A DNA stretch of 64,000 bases, from the NCBI GenBank assembly GCA_016720545.1, contig JADKKK010000035.1, forward strand, positions 248,001-312,000. The letters are read 5' to 3'. The notes under the pieces were generated by a model that saw only the letters and a list, made by a program, of their open reading frames with translations, searched no databases and was not told the DNA's origin. Both the position numbers and the translations under genes were made by a program. This DNA comes from Myxococcales bacterium. GTDB taxonomy: Bacteria > Myxococcota_A > Polyangia > Polyangiales > Polyangiaceae. Positions 34,113 to 42,583 of the stretch are shown one piece after another; positions within the stretch are counted from its first letter, which is position 1, and each line of letters begins with the position of its first letter.

Positions 34113-35192
34113 ATGCAAACGACGGCGCCCTCCCCCCTCATCTCTCCCGTCTCCCTCGCTGCCCCCGTCGACGCGCGTGAGCTCGCGGACGAGGCCGAGC
34201 GAGCGACGTCCCCGAAGGAGCGCACGGAGAAGGAGCTCATCCACGCCTCGCGCCCCTACGCCACCGAGTCGCGGGCGAAGAGCTGGTCGGTGTTGCTCGG
34301 CACGCTCGCCGTGCTCGGGGCGTTCTGGTCGGGCGCGGCGCTCTCGCCGCACTGGGCGCTCCGCCTCGCGTTCGGCCTGCTCGCCGGCCTCACGATCGTG
34401 CGGATGTTCATCGTCTATCACGACTTCATGCACGGCGCGATCCTGCGCAACTCGTGGCTCGCGCGCGCGATCCTCCACGCGTATGGCGTGCTCGTCATGA
34501 CCCCGCCGCGCGTGTGGAAAGAGACCCACAACTACCACCACGCGAACACGGCGAAGATCATCGGCTCGCACGTCGGCTCGTACGTCATGGTCACCACGGG
34601 CATGTGGCAGAAGATGAGCGCCCGCGAACGCTTCATGTACAAGGCCGTGCGCCACCCGCTCACCATCCTGTTCGGGTACTTCACGGTGTTCATGCTCGGG
34701 ATGGGCGTCTCGCCGTTCCTCCGCTCGCCGAAGAAGAACTGGGACTCCGCGCTGTCGCTCGTCGTCAACTGGGGTGTCTCGGCGCTGCTCCTGTGGAAGC
34801 TCGGCGCGGCCGGATTCTTCTTCGGGTACTTCTTCCCCCTCGCGGTGGCGATGGCCTCCGGCGCGTACCTGTTCTACGCACAGCACAACTTCCCCGACAT
34901 GAACGTGCAGCCGCGGCACGAGTGGAGCTACGCGCGCGCGGCGCTCGAGTCGTCGAGCTACATGAAGATGGGGCCCGTCATGAACTGGTTCACAGGCAAC
35001 ATCGGGTATCACCACGTCCACCACCTGAACCAGCAAATCCCGTTCTATCGCCTGCCCGAGGCGATGGCCGAGATCCCGGAGTTGCAGCACCCCGCCACCA
35101 CGAGCCTCGGCCTCTCGGACATCGTCAGCTGCTTTCGCCTGAAGCTCTGGGACCCCGACCTCGGCAAGATGGTCGGGTATCCGAAGGGCTGA
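34113..35192 (+). CDS. membrane fatty-acid desaturase
   Basis: 359 residues. His boxes are YHDFMHGAI, ETHNYHHANT and GYHHVHHLN, the spacing of the plant FAD2/DesA-like desaturase superfamily (acyl-lipid desaturases, hydroxylases). Four to five hydrophobic spans occur, for example 'GMGVSPFLR' flanked by hydrophobic helices. Substrate could be a phospholipid-bound oleate (delta-12 type), but this cannot be read directly. ATG 34113 follows a 200-bp leader in which TTGACA (33995-34000) is a perfect -35, though without a convincing -10. Confidence 0.9.
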   Translation: MQTTAPSPLISPVSLAAPVDARELADEAERATSPKERTEKELIHASRPYATESRAKSWSVLLGTLAVLGAFWSGAALSPHWALRLAFGLLAGLTIVRMFIVYHDFMHGAILRNSWLARAILHAYGVLVMTPPRVWKETHNYHHANTAKIIGSHVGSYVMVTTGMWQKMSARERFMYKAVRHPLTILFGYFTVFMLGMGVSPFLRSPKKNWDSALSLVVNWGVSALLLWKLGAAGFFFGYFFPLAVAMASGAYLFYAQHNFPDMNVQPRHEWSYARAALESSSYMKMGPVMNWFTGNIGYHHVHHLNQQIPFYRLPEAMAEIPELQHPATTSLGLSDIVSCFRLKLWDPDLGKMVGYPKG

Positions 35193-35233
35193 AGAGCGCC
35201 GACGGTCGCGCTGCAGGCCGGGGTCGTCGCGCG

Positions 35234-35683
35234 TCAGTCGTCGCCCCCGCTCCTCGCGACGCCAGCGCGGCGCTGACCCTTCTTCTCGGCTTGCGCGCGC
35301 TTGTCGCCGAGCCGGCGCCGGACGGCGCCCCTGGAAGGCTTGGTCTTCTTCCGGGGCACCTCCGGCGTGATCCCCACGAGCACGAGGTGAGCGAGGCGGG
35401 CGCGCGCGTCGGCCAGGTTCTGCCCGCGGTCGCGGGTCTTCTGGCTCACGATCTGGAGCCTGCCTTCGGCGTCGATGCGCCCCTCGCAGCGCGCGCGGAG
35501 GAGCTCTCGCTCTGCCGGGGTGAGGGCGAGCTCCTCCTCGAAGGCGTAGCGAAGATCGACCTTGGACTCGACCTTGTTCACGTTCTGGCCGCCTGGTCCC
35601 GACGAGCGCGCGCTGGTCCACGAGAGCAGGCGACCCGAGAGCGTGAGGCGCTCGGTCACGACCAGATCGGGCGACGCGCTCAC
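35234..35683 (-). CDS. arfB: ArfB-like peptidyl-tRNA hydrolase (ribosome rescue)
   Basis: 149 residues with the class-I release-factor GGQ loop: SSGPGGQNVNKVESKVDLRY. The Lys/Arg-rich C-terminal tail (PRKKTKPSRGAVRRRLGDK) matches the tail that ArfB threads into the empty mRNA channel of stalled ribosomes. The codon-recognition domains of RF1/RF2 are absent, so it is not a normal release factor. The GTG 35683 start overlaps the stop of the upstream membrane-protein gene by 4 nt (GTGA), so they form an operon. Confidence 0.9.
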   Translation of the reverse strand: MSASPDLVVTERLTLSGRLLSWTSARSSGPGGQNVNKVESKVDLRYAFEEELALTPAERELLRARCEGRIDAEGRLQIVSQKTRDRGQNLADARARLAHLVLVGITPEVPRKKTKPSRGAVRRRLGDKRAQAEKKGQRRAGVARSGGDD

Positions 35684-36432
35684 GACCTGCGCTCCGTGGC
35701 GACGACGAGCCGCGTGCCCGCGATCACGCCGACCGGCAGCAGGAACAGCCCCACCCCGGGCACGAGGAGCATGAGCGCGAGGGTGGTCCCGAAGCCGAGC
35801 ACGGCCCCGAAATGATCGGTCACGAACGACAGCCGCGCGCGCAGCCCCATCGAGCGGAGCGAGAACGGGTAGTCGAGGAAGTCCCACGCGGCGAGCAGCC
35901 CCACGACGATCACCTTGAGCGGCACCGTGACCACCGCGAGCGGTGGCACGGCGAAGCTGAGGACCGCGAGCGCGACGATCGCGGGTACGCCCACGAGCAG
36001 CCCAAGGAGCGTGACCTTGAGCGAGCCGAGCAGCGCGGGCAGCAGGTCGGGCCCCGTGCGCCGGGGGCCGCCGAGCGCTTCCTCTTGGCGCGTGGAGAGG
36101 GCGTCGAGCGCGAACCCGGAGAGCGGCTGCGCCAGCGCCGTCGCGACGAGGAACGCGACCGCGACCGACACGAGCCAGAGCACCACGCGGAGGAGCCACG
36201 CGAGCACGATGGAGGTGCCTTCGCGGTGTACGAGATCGTGCGTGAGCGCGTTGGTCGCCACCACGCCCGTGGTGCCGAAGAACACGATGAGGGCCCCCGC
36301 GATGACCACCGGCACGAGCGCGTGCCCCCACAGCGCGGGCCGCATCACGAGGAAGCCGAGCCCTCGAAATACGCTCGCGATCCCGAAGAAGAGCCCAGGT
36401 TGCGCCGGCGCCGCGGCCGCGCGATCGTTCAT
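35680..36432 (-). CDS. EI24/CysZ-like membrane protein
   Basis: 250 residues with about six hydrophobic segments. The pattern of the EI24 domain (LFFGIASVFRGLGFLVMRP, then 'LVATALAQPLSGFALDALS', 'WDFLDYPFSLRSMGLRARLS' and 'GFGTTLALMLLVPGVGLFLLP') resembles CysZ sulfate permeases and related proteins. Whether it transports sulfate is unknown. ATG 36432 was chosen; the frame extends much further upstream as shadow of other genes. Co-transcribed with arfB, an unrelated function. Confidence 0.75.
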   Translation of the reverse strand: MNDRAAAAPAQPGLFFGIASVFRGLGFLVMRPALWGHALVPVVIAGALIVFFGTTGVVATNALTHDLVHREGTSIVLAWLLRVVLWLVSVAVAFLVATALAQPLSGFALDALSTRQEEALGGPRRTGPDLLPALLGSLKVTLLGLLVGVPAIVALAVLSFAVPPLAVVTVPLKVIVVGLLAAWDFLDYPFSLRSMGLRARLSFVTDHFGAVLGFGTTLALMLLVPGVGLFLLPVGVIAGTRLVVATERRS

Positions 36433-36523
36433 GTCGAGACCTCGCGCCAGAGGCACGCCGCTCGCCGGTGGCTCGCTTGCGTGCTCATGGCCCGGACAAG
36501 GTACCACAGCGTATGCTCCGGCG

Positions 36524-37888
36524 ATGCTCGCCCCGGCCCCGCGCAGCCTCGTCACGTCGCTCCTCGCCTCGCGGCGCGCCCCTCGCGCTCGCGCCGCGGC
36601 CCTCGCGCTCGCGTCGCTGCTGGTCGCGTGCGGCGCCAAGGAGCTCGGGCGCGTCTCGGGCGCGCGCCTGCTCGCCCGGGCGGACGGCGGGGCCGAGCTT
36701 CTGGTCGAGGGTTGGCCTCGGGTGCCGCTCTCGGCGGGCGATGTGGGTGGTCGGCCGTCGATCGAGCTCGCGCGCGACGACGGCCTCGACGCGGTGGCCT
36801 TCCGCGGGGTCGACGGCCAGTGGGTCAACATGGTGATGCTCGCGGGCGAACCGCAGCGAGGCCCGGCGACGACGACGCCCGCGGCGTACGAGGTCACGGT
36901 CGGCGAATTGCTCGCCTCGACCCCGAGCCCCGACGTCATCGTGGGCGCGGTGCGCGCTGCGAAGGGCCCACCAGGACTCGCCCGGGTGCTCGCGCGCGCC
37001 GCGGCCACCGAAGGGCCGAGGTGGGAGCTGCGCCTCCCCACGCTGCGGCCAGCCGATCGCGACGAGCTGGCGACCGCGTTCTCCGCGCTCGTCGCTGACC
37101 CCACGGCGTCCCCCGCGCTCCTCTCGCGCGCTGTCGCGTTCGCCGATCCGCGGGCCCTCGCGGCGTCGGCGCTCACCCAGCGGCTCGCGGGCGTCACGGG
37201 CGCGAAGGACGCGCGCGGCGGCCTCGGGGCGGCGGTGCTGCTCCGCGTACTCGCCGTCAAGTCGCCGGCCGACGCCGGCAAGCTCGGCTGCGATCTGCTC
37301 TCGGCGAGGCCACCGCTGCTGGCGGAGCCCGAGCCAGAGCGCGCCGCGCTGGTCGACGCGGCGGTGCTGGCCGTCGCCCACGCGGGGGCGTCGTGCGCGC
37401 CGGTCGACGCGCTGCTGCGCGAGGATCCGTGCGCCGCTGGCCTCCGGTGCGCGACGTCGGGTGTCTCGGCGGGCAGCCCCCTGTTGGCCAACCAGACCAC
37501 GACCCAGGACGAGCCCACGTGCTCGGTCGACGCGCTCACTCGCGCCGTGGAGGCGGAGCTCGCCCGGCCCCCGGCGGAGGTCGTCAAGGACCCCCACGCT
37601 GGGCGCACGTCGACCTACGCGCTCGCCGCGCTCACCCGCGGAAAGCGCGCGCTCGGGGCCGAGGCCTCGCGCGCGCAGGCGAGGCGTATGTACACGATTG
37701 TACAGATCAAATCTCCCGAGTGCGACGCGGTGTCGGAGGTGGGGCGGCCGTGCCACGCGCCCGACGCGGTGCTGCGTGATCAGGCGTGCCGAAACGAAGG
37801 CGCCGTCGTGCGCGTGGGCACGCTGTCGTTCCGGGTGGACGACCAGAAGAAGACCCTGGGCCCGGCGGAGACCGCAGCGCCGCCCTGA
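36524..37888 (+). CDS. lipoprotein of unknown function
   Basis: 454 residues from ATG 36524. Arg-rich start, hydrophobic stretch and lipobox (ASLLVACGAKEL, Cys near residue 36). After that the protein is Ala/Leu/Arg-rich and may contain HEAT-like helical repeats (ALVADPTASPALLSRAVAFA), then a Cys-rich C-terminal half (GCDLLSARPP, ASCAPVDALL, DPCAAGLRCATSG). The cysteines fit an exported, disulphide-bonded protein. No domain is recognised. Divergent from the EI24-like gene across 91 bp. Confidence 0.7.
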   Translation: MLAPAPRSLVTSLLASRRAPRARAAALALASLLVACGAKELGRVSGARLLARADGGAELLVEGWPRVPLSAGDVGGRPSIELARDDGLDAVAFRGVDGQWVNMVMLAGEPQRGPATTTPAAYEVTVGELLASTPSPDVIVGAVRAAKGPPGLARVLARAAATEGPRWELRLPTLRPADRDELATAFSALVADPTASPALLSRAVAFADPRALAASALTQRLAGVTGAKDARGGLGAAVLLRVLAVKSPADAGKLGCDLLSARPPLLAEPEPERAALVDAAVLAVAHAGASCAPVDALLREDPCAAGLRCATSGVSAGSPLLANQTTTQDEPTCSVDALTRAVEAELARPPAEVVKDPHAGRTSTYALAALTRGKRALGAEASRAQARRMYTIVQIKSPECDAVSEVGRPCHAPDAVLRDQACRNEGAVVRVGTLSFRVDDQKKTLGPAETAAPP

Positions 37889-37917
37889 GGCGCGGGTAAG
37901 GCCTCGTGAGCCGCCGC

Positions 37918-39522
37918 TCAGCCCCGGCGACGCTTGCGTGCCCACGCGAGGCCCGCCACCGCGGCGGCTGCGGCGAGCCCGTAGCTCCCGAACGTCGTGC
38001 GTGAGCGAGCGCCGCTCGCGCAGCCCTGAGCGCGAGTCGGGCTCGCCTCGTCGGAGTAGGTGTCGACGTAGTGGACGCTCTCGACGGGGGTCTGGCTCGT
38101 GGTCGCCTCGAGCCGCAGATCGCCGGCCCCGAGCGCGTTCGAGGGCAGCACGGCGCGGAGGCGCGTGACCCACACGCCGGTCGGGCTCATGCCCTCGGTG
38201 GCGACGGCGAGGTCGTCGAGCCCACACGGGAAGCTCGTCGAAGGTCCAGGCGATACGCCAGCGTCGGGGCGAGGGGATCCCGCGTCGACGCGAGGAGCTC
38301 CCGCATCGACGCGGCCCCCGCCGCCGTCCGCCTCGCCGCCGTCCGCCTCGCCGCCGTCCGCCTCGCCGCCGTCCGCCTCGCCGCCGTCGGTCGCCTCGGG
38401 ATCGCTCGCGTCCGGCGCGGCGGCGTCGGGTGCCGCGCCGGCGTCCACGGGGGCGCGCGGGGGGATCCCTCCGTCCGTCGATGCGACTGGGCCGTTGTCG
38501 GGACAAGGCGTCGAGCCGCCCGTCCCGCCGCTCGAGCCGCCCGTCCCGCCGCCGGCGCGGCGACAGAGACCGAAGTAGGTGTCGACGAGCGACGGGTGGA
38601 AGCTGCTCGCGTAGCGGCGAGTCGCCGCTTGCACGACGTCGACTCGCCCGGAGAACTCCGTAAGCCACGCGCGCCCCCCAGCCTGCGCCATCGCAGCCGC
38701 GGCGAGGTCTTGGTAGTTCGAGCGATTGCCGGTTCGCGACCAAGTAAGGTCGGACTCCCACTCCACCTCGGCGTCGGGGAAGTTCTGGGGGTGGTAGCGC
38801 CCCTCGCCGATGACGTAGAGCGTGATGCCGACGCGCGCGCCGACGCCGGCGGCGACCATGCGAAGCGGCAGCGTCGGATCGGCGCCGGGCGTGACCACGC
38901 GGACCGGGCGCATCTGCCGCTCTCCGCAGCGCGGCGCGAGCCGAAGGGCGATGAAGTCGAAGCCCTCGCGCACGTACGCCGCGACGATGGGCTCGATGTT
39001 CGTGGGGATCGCGAACGCGTGGCTCTTCAGCCACCGCGTGAGGGCGTCGGGATCGGTCGCGCGAAGCGTGACGGTCTCGTAGGGCCCGACGACGGCTTGA
39101 CTCACGATCTGCACCTGGCCCTCGCCCGGCGCGCCCGAGCCGGTGGAGTCCGAGGCGCTGCACCCCGCGACGGCGCAGCCGAGCCGCCCGCCCGTGCGCC
39201 CCGGCGGGACGATGACGGGCTGGGTCGCGGCGTCGAGCGCAGTGAAAAACTCGTCGTTCGCGAGCTCGAGCTTCGTGCCCGCGCGCACCGGAAGCACCCA
39301 CGCGAACTCGCGCGGATCGCCCGTGTAGCGAATCTGGTCCCAGAGCACGGTCTGGGTCTTCGAGATCGACAGGGCCATCCGGTGGTCGGTGACGACGGTC
39401 GACTCGTTCTGCACGAAGCAGCCGCCGCAGGCGCGGACGTGGGTGCTCTGCGTGAGCGCACACGCGGCGACGGCGGCGGCTAGAACGAAGGGGACGAGGC
39501 TGCGTACGGCGAGGCTCTTCAA
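37918..39522 (-). CDS. DUF2330 surface protein with MYXO-CTERM-like tail
   Basis: About 534 residues. The signal (AVRSLVPFVLAAAVAACALT) is followed by a 'RACGGCFVQNESTVVTDHRM' start typical of DUF2330 proteins. The domain (to about residue 340) includes 'FAWVLPVRAGTKLELANDEF' and 'AFAIPTNIEPIVAAYVREGF'. A linker with 15-bp DNA repeats (EADGG) follows, then the C-terminal tail GCASGARSRTTFGSYG, a hydrophobic span and WARKRRRG, resembling the MYXO-CTERM sorting signal. A TTG start at 39522 is preferred because GAGGAG lies 7 nt upstream; GTG and earlier codons are also in frame. Confidence 0.8.
   Translation of the reverse strand: MKSLAVRSLVPFVLAAAVAACALTQSTHVRACGGCFVQNESTVVTDHRMALSISKTQTVLWDQIRYTGDPREFAWVLPVRAGTKLELANDEFFTALDAATQPVIVPPGRTGGRLGCAVAGCSASDSTGSGAPGEGQVQIVSQAVVGPYETVTLRATDPDALTRWLKSHAFAIPTNIEPIVAAYVREGFDFIALRLAPRCGERQMRPVRVVTPGADPTLPLRMVAAGVGARVGITLYVIGEGRYHPQNFPDAEVEWESDLTWSRTGNRSNYQDLAAAAMAQAGGRAWLTEFSGRVDVVQAATRRYASSFHPSLVDTYFGLCRRAGGGTGGSSGGTGGSTPCPDNGPVASTDGGIPPRAPVDAGAAPDAAAPDASDPEATDGGEADGGEADGGEADGGEADGGGGRVDAGAPRVDAGSPRPDAGVSPGPSTSFPCGLDDLAVATEGMSPTGVWVTRLRAVLPSNALGAGDLRLEATTSQTPVESVHYVDTYSDEASPTRAQGCASGARSRTTFGSYGLAAAAAVAGLAWARKRRRG
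38323..38382 (-). repeat. 15-bp tandem repeat, four copies
   Basis: Four copies of a 15-bp unit (plus strand gccgtccgcctcgcc) encode EADGG repeats in the DUF2330 protein linker. The repeat is in frame and variable in principle. Confidence 0.9.
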
Positions 39523-39733
39523 GGCGGGCTCCTCACGCCACGCGACGCGACACGCGCGCGTCCGGTGCGCAGCGGTCGATCCGAGGGGCAAGAGCGGCCT
39601 GCATCTCGCGTGCCACCGCGACACGCACGACAAACGTTCGAGCGTCCCTCACCTCGCGACGCGCGCGTGTCCGGACTTTCGGCGCCTCGCCGGGACACCG
39701 CTGCCATGCCCGGCGCCGCCCAGGGGCGCGCGA

Positions 39734-40303
39734 TCAGTCGACCGCGAGCGTCAGCTCGAACGCCGCGCGGTCGCTCGCGCCCGGCGTCGTTCCTGCGCCA
39801 GGCCCGGGGCGTCGCACGGAGCTCGTGGCGTCCATCAAGCCGACCATCGCGGCGTAGGGCAGCTCGTTCGACGTGCGCAGCACGAGCGGGTCCACGTGCT
39901 TGTCGGCGCGGTCGCGGTGTTGACCGTAGGTCGACCACTCGTCGGAGAGCGCCTTCGCGAGCTCGGGGTAACGGATCTGCCGCGCGCGGCCCGCGGTCGG
40001 CTCGATCGCCCGCTTGGGCACCTCCACCGTGCGGATCACCTTCTCGCCCTCCTTCCACGTGAGGAGAAACGCCTGCTCGCCGCGCGCGTCGAGCACGAGC
40101 TTGCGCGGTCGGCAGTCCTCGCACGGCTCGCCGTGGCCGCCCAGCGCGGCGCTCGCCTCCACGCGCCCCGCCGCGGTCCACGCCGCCGTGAGCACCAGGA
40201 ACGCGATGGTGACGACCAGGAAGTCGATCATGGGGACCAGGTTCACCTCCGCGTCCAGTGTCCGTCGCTTGCCCTTGCCGCCGCTGTCGATCGCGATGCC
40301 CAT
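39734..40303 (-). CDS. ExbD/TolR-family biopolymer transport protein
   Basis: 189 residues from ATG 40303, with AGGAGG 7 nt upstream. N-terminal cytoplasmic 'GKRRTLDAEVNLVPMIDFLV' with the conserved Asp in the single transmembrane helix (VPMIDFLVVTIAFLVLTAAW). The periplasmic part carries two Cys in 'GEPCEDCRPRKLVLD' and a C-terminal domain. ExbD works with ExbB (or TolQ) to convert proton-motive force to outer-membrane transport energy or cell-envelope tension. No exbB, tonB or tolQ is in the window, which is unusual; the partners may be elsewhere. Confidence 0.85.
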   Translation of the reverse strand: MGIAIDSGGKGKRRTLDAEVNLVPMIDFLVVTIAFLVLTAAWTAAGRVEASAALGGHGEPCEDCRPRKLVLDARGEQAFLLTWKEGEKVIRTVEVPKRAIEPTAGRARQIRYPELAKALSDEWSTYGQHRDRADKHVDPLVLRTSNELPYAAMVGLMDATSSVRRPGPGAGTTPGASDRAAFELTLAVD

Positions 40304-40418
40304 GGAGTCCTCCTCGCGCCGCGCTCGTGCGGCGAGGTCCAGAGTCCCGCGGGGGCGAGAAGTTCCCAAAAACCTATTGTTTTCAACGGGCTGCAATCTT
40401 CCGCTGGGACCGCAGCGC

Positions 40419-42512
40419 TCAGGCCGCCGGGGGCGCGGCGCCGCTCAGCCCCATACGCGCGACGAGCGCATCGACCGTGGGATCGCGCCCCAAGAAGTCG
40501 CGGTACAGCTCCTCGGGCGGCGCCTCGTCGCCGCGCGCGAGCACCTTCGCGCGGAAGGCCGCGCCCACCTCGCGGGAGAGCACGCCCGCGTCTTTGAAGG
40601 GCGTGAACGCGTCGGCGTCGAGCACCTCGGCCCACTGGTACGAGTAGTAGCCGGCGGCGTAGCCGTACGGGCTCCCGAAGAGGTGCGCGAACGACGCGAT
40701 CATCGCGTAGTCGTCCGGGAGGGCCGCGGGCGAGAAGGGCTGAAACGCCTCCCGCGCGAGGCGGAGCAGCTCGGCCTTCGACGTGACGGCCGGCGTGCGG
40801 TGCAGGAGCAGATCGACCGTGGAGAAGCCGAGCTGCCGCAGGAGCATGTTGGCCGCGCGGAACGTGCGCGCCGCCTTCATGCGCAAGCGCATGTCCTCGG
40901 GGAGGCCCGCCCCCGACTCGACGTGCCGGGCGAAGAGGTCGAGCCCCTCCTTCTCCCACGCGAAGTTCTCGGTGAGCATGGAAGGGAGCTCGACGAAGTC
41001 GGAGAGCACCCTCGTGCCCGCGAGCGCGCGCTCGCGCACCGCCGAGAGCACGTGGTGGAGCAGGTGACCGAACTCGTGAAAGAGGGTCTCGACCTCGCGG
41101 TGCGTGAGCAGCGCGGTGCGCGCGCCGGGCGCGGGCGGGGTCATGTTGCCCACGATCACGGCGACGTTCTCGCGCTCGTGGGGCGTGCCGGGGAGCCGGT
41201 CGAGCATGCCGCCCATCCAGGCCCCGTCGCGCTTGTCGGCCCGCGGGAACAGATCCATGTAGAACGCACCTAGTCGCGTCTCGCGCGTCCCATCGTGATC
41301 GCGCACGACGTACGAGAGCACGTCGTCGTTCCACGGCCGGGGCGGGCCGTCCGGCTCGTCGGCCGTCCAGGGCACGACGCGCACGCCGTAGAGCTCCTCC
41401 GCGATGCGGAACAGCCCCTCCGACACGCGGTCGAGCGGGAAATAGGGGCGGAGCGCCTCGTCGTCGACCTCGTAGCGCTTGCGGCGGAGCTTCTCGGCGA
41501 AGTAGGCCACGTCCCACGGGGCGAGCGGCAGCGCGGCCTCGCCGGCGATCTCCCGCACGAAGGCGTCGAGCTCGGCGTTCTCGCGCGCGAACGCCGGCGC
41601 GATCCGCGCGCGCAGATCGTCGACGAACGCCTGCGCTTTCTCGCCGGTCTTGGCCATGCGGTCGGAGAGCACGAGCTCGGCGAAGTTGGGGAAGCCGAGC
41701 AGCTTGGCCTTCTCCTCGCGCAGCCGCAGGATCGTGAGCGCGAGCTCGAGGTTGTCGCCGGGCGCGGTCGTGGCGCGGGTCACGTTGGCCCGGTAGAGCC
41801 GCTCGCGAAGCGCGCGGTCGTCCGCGTACGTCATGATGGGCACGTAGAGCGGCGCGTGAAGGGTGAGCAGGTACCCCTCGAGCCCGCGCTGCTTGGCCGC
41901 CTCGGCGGCGGCGGCCACGGTCCCTTCCGGGACGCCGCCGAGCGCCTCGCGGTCGGCGACATGGTGAGAGAACGCGTTGGTCGCGTCGACCGTGTTCTGC
42001 GAATAGAGCAGCGTCATCTGCGCGAGCTCCACGTCGAGCTCGGCGAGCCGCTTCTTCCCCGCGGCGTCCAGGTTCACGCCGTTCTTCACGAAGTCGAGCA
42101 GGGTCTTGTCGAGGAGGCGACGCCGCCCCCCAGTGAGCGCGCGCCCTTCGTCGGTCGCGGCGTACGCGGCCAGCGCCCCGTAGAGCGGCGCCGAGAGCGC
42201 GATGCCGCTGTAGAACACGGCCACCTCTTCCTGCACGGCGGCGTACGCGTCCCGCAGCGCCGGCGTGCTCGCGGTCGACTCGAGGTGCGCGGCGACGCCG
42301 AGCGCAAAATCGAGCCCGGAGGTGGCCGCGTCGAGCGCGCCGAGCGTGGCGTCGTAGGTGAGGCGCCCCTCGGCGTGCGCCCGCGGGATCGCGTCGAGTG
42401 CCTCCTGCGCGGACGCGCGCAGCGTGGCGACCGCCGGGGCGATGTGCTCGGGCAGCACCGCGTCGAAGGGGATGTTCGTGGTGACCGTGAGCAGCGGGTT
42501 CTCGGGCGACAT
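40419..42512 (-). CDS. M3-family oligopeptidase (oligopeptidase A/Dcp-like)
   Basis: 697 residues, close to E. coli OpdA (680). Zinc-binding motif 'LFHEFGHLLHHVLS' (HExxH) followed by the downstream Glu in 'FVELPSMLTENFAWEKEGL' fits the M3A thimet-type family. The N-terminal helical part (AHLESTASTPALRDAYAAVQ) and the conserved C-terminal 'SPYGYAAGYYSYQWAEVLDA' are present. It cleaves short cytoplasmic peptides, such as degraded signal peptides. ATG 42512. Confidence 0.92.
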   Translation of the reverse strand: MSPENPLLTVTTNIPFDAVLPEHIAPAVATLRASAQEALDAIPRAHAEGRLTYDATLGALDAATSGLDFALGVAAHLESTASTPALRDAYAAVQEEVAVFYSGIALSAPLYGALAAYAATDEGRALTGGRRRLLDKTLLDFVKNGVNLDAAGKKRLAELDVELAQMTLLYSQNTVDATNAFSHHVADREALGGVPEGTVAAAAEAAKQRGLEGYLLTLHAPLYVPIMTYADDRALRERLYRANVTRATTAPGDNLELALTILRLREEKAKLLGFPNFAELVLSDRMAKTGEKAQAFVDDLRARIAPAFARENAELDAFVREIAGEAALPLAPWDVAYFAEKLRRKRYEVDDEALRPYFPLDRVSEGLFRIAEELYGVRVVPWTADEPDGPPRPWNDDVLSYVVRDHDGTRETRLGAFYMDLFPRADKRDGAWMGGMLDRLPGTPHERENVAVIVGNMTPPAPGARTALLTHREVETLFHEFGHLLHHVLSAVRERALAGTRVLSDFVELPSMLTENFAWEKEGLDLFARHVESGAGLPEDMRLRMKAARTFRAANMLLRQLGFSTVDLLLHRTPAVTSKAELLRLAREAFQPFSPAALPDDYAMIASFAHLFGSPYGYAAGYYSYQWAEVLDADAFTPFKDAGVLSREVGAAFRAKVLARGDEAPPEELYRDFLGRDPTVDALVARMGLSGAAPPAA

Positions 42513-42583
42513 CGGCAGGAGTCTACCCCGCGCGCCGCGCGCGTTCGTGGGCTATCGCACCGCGCACCGCGGCGTCGGCGCGG

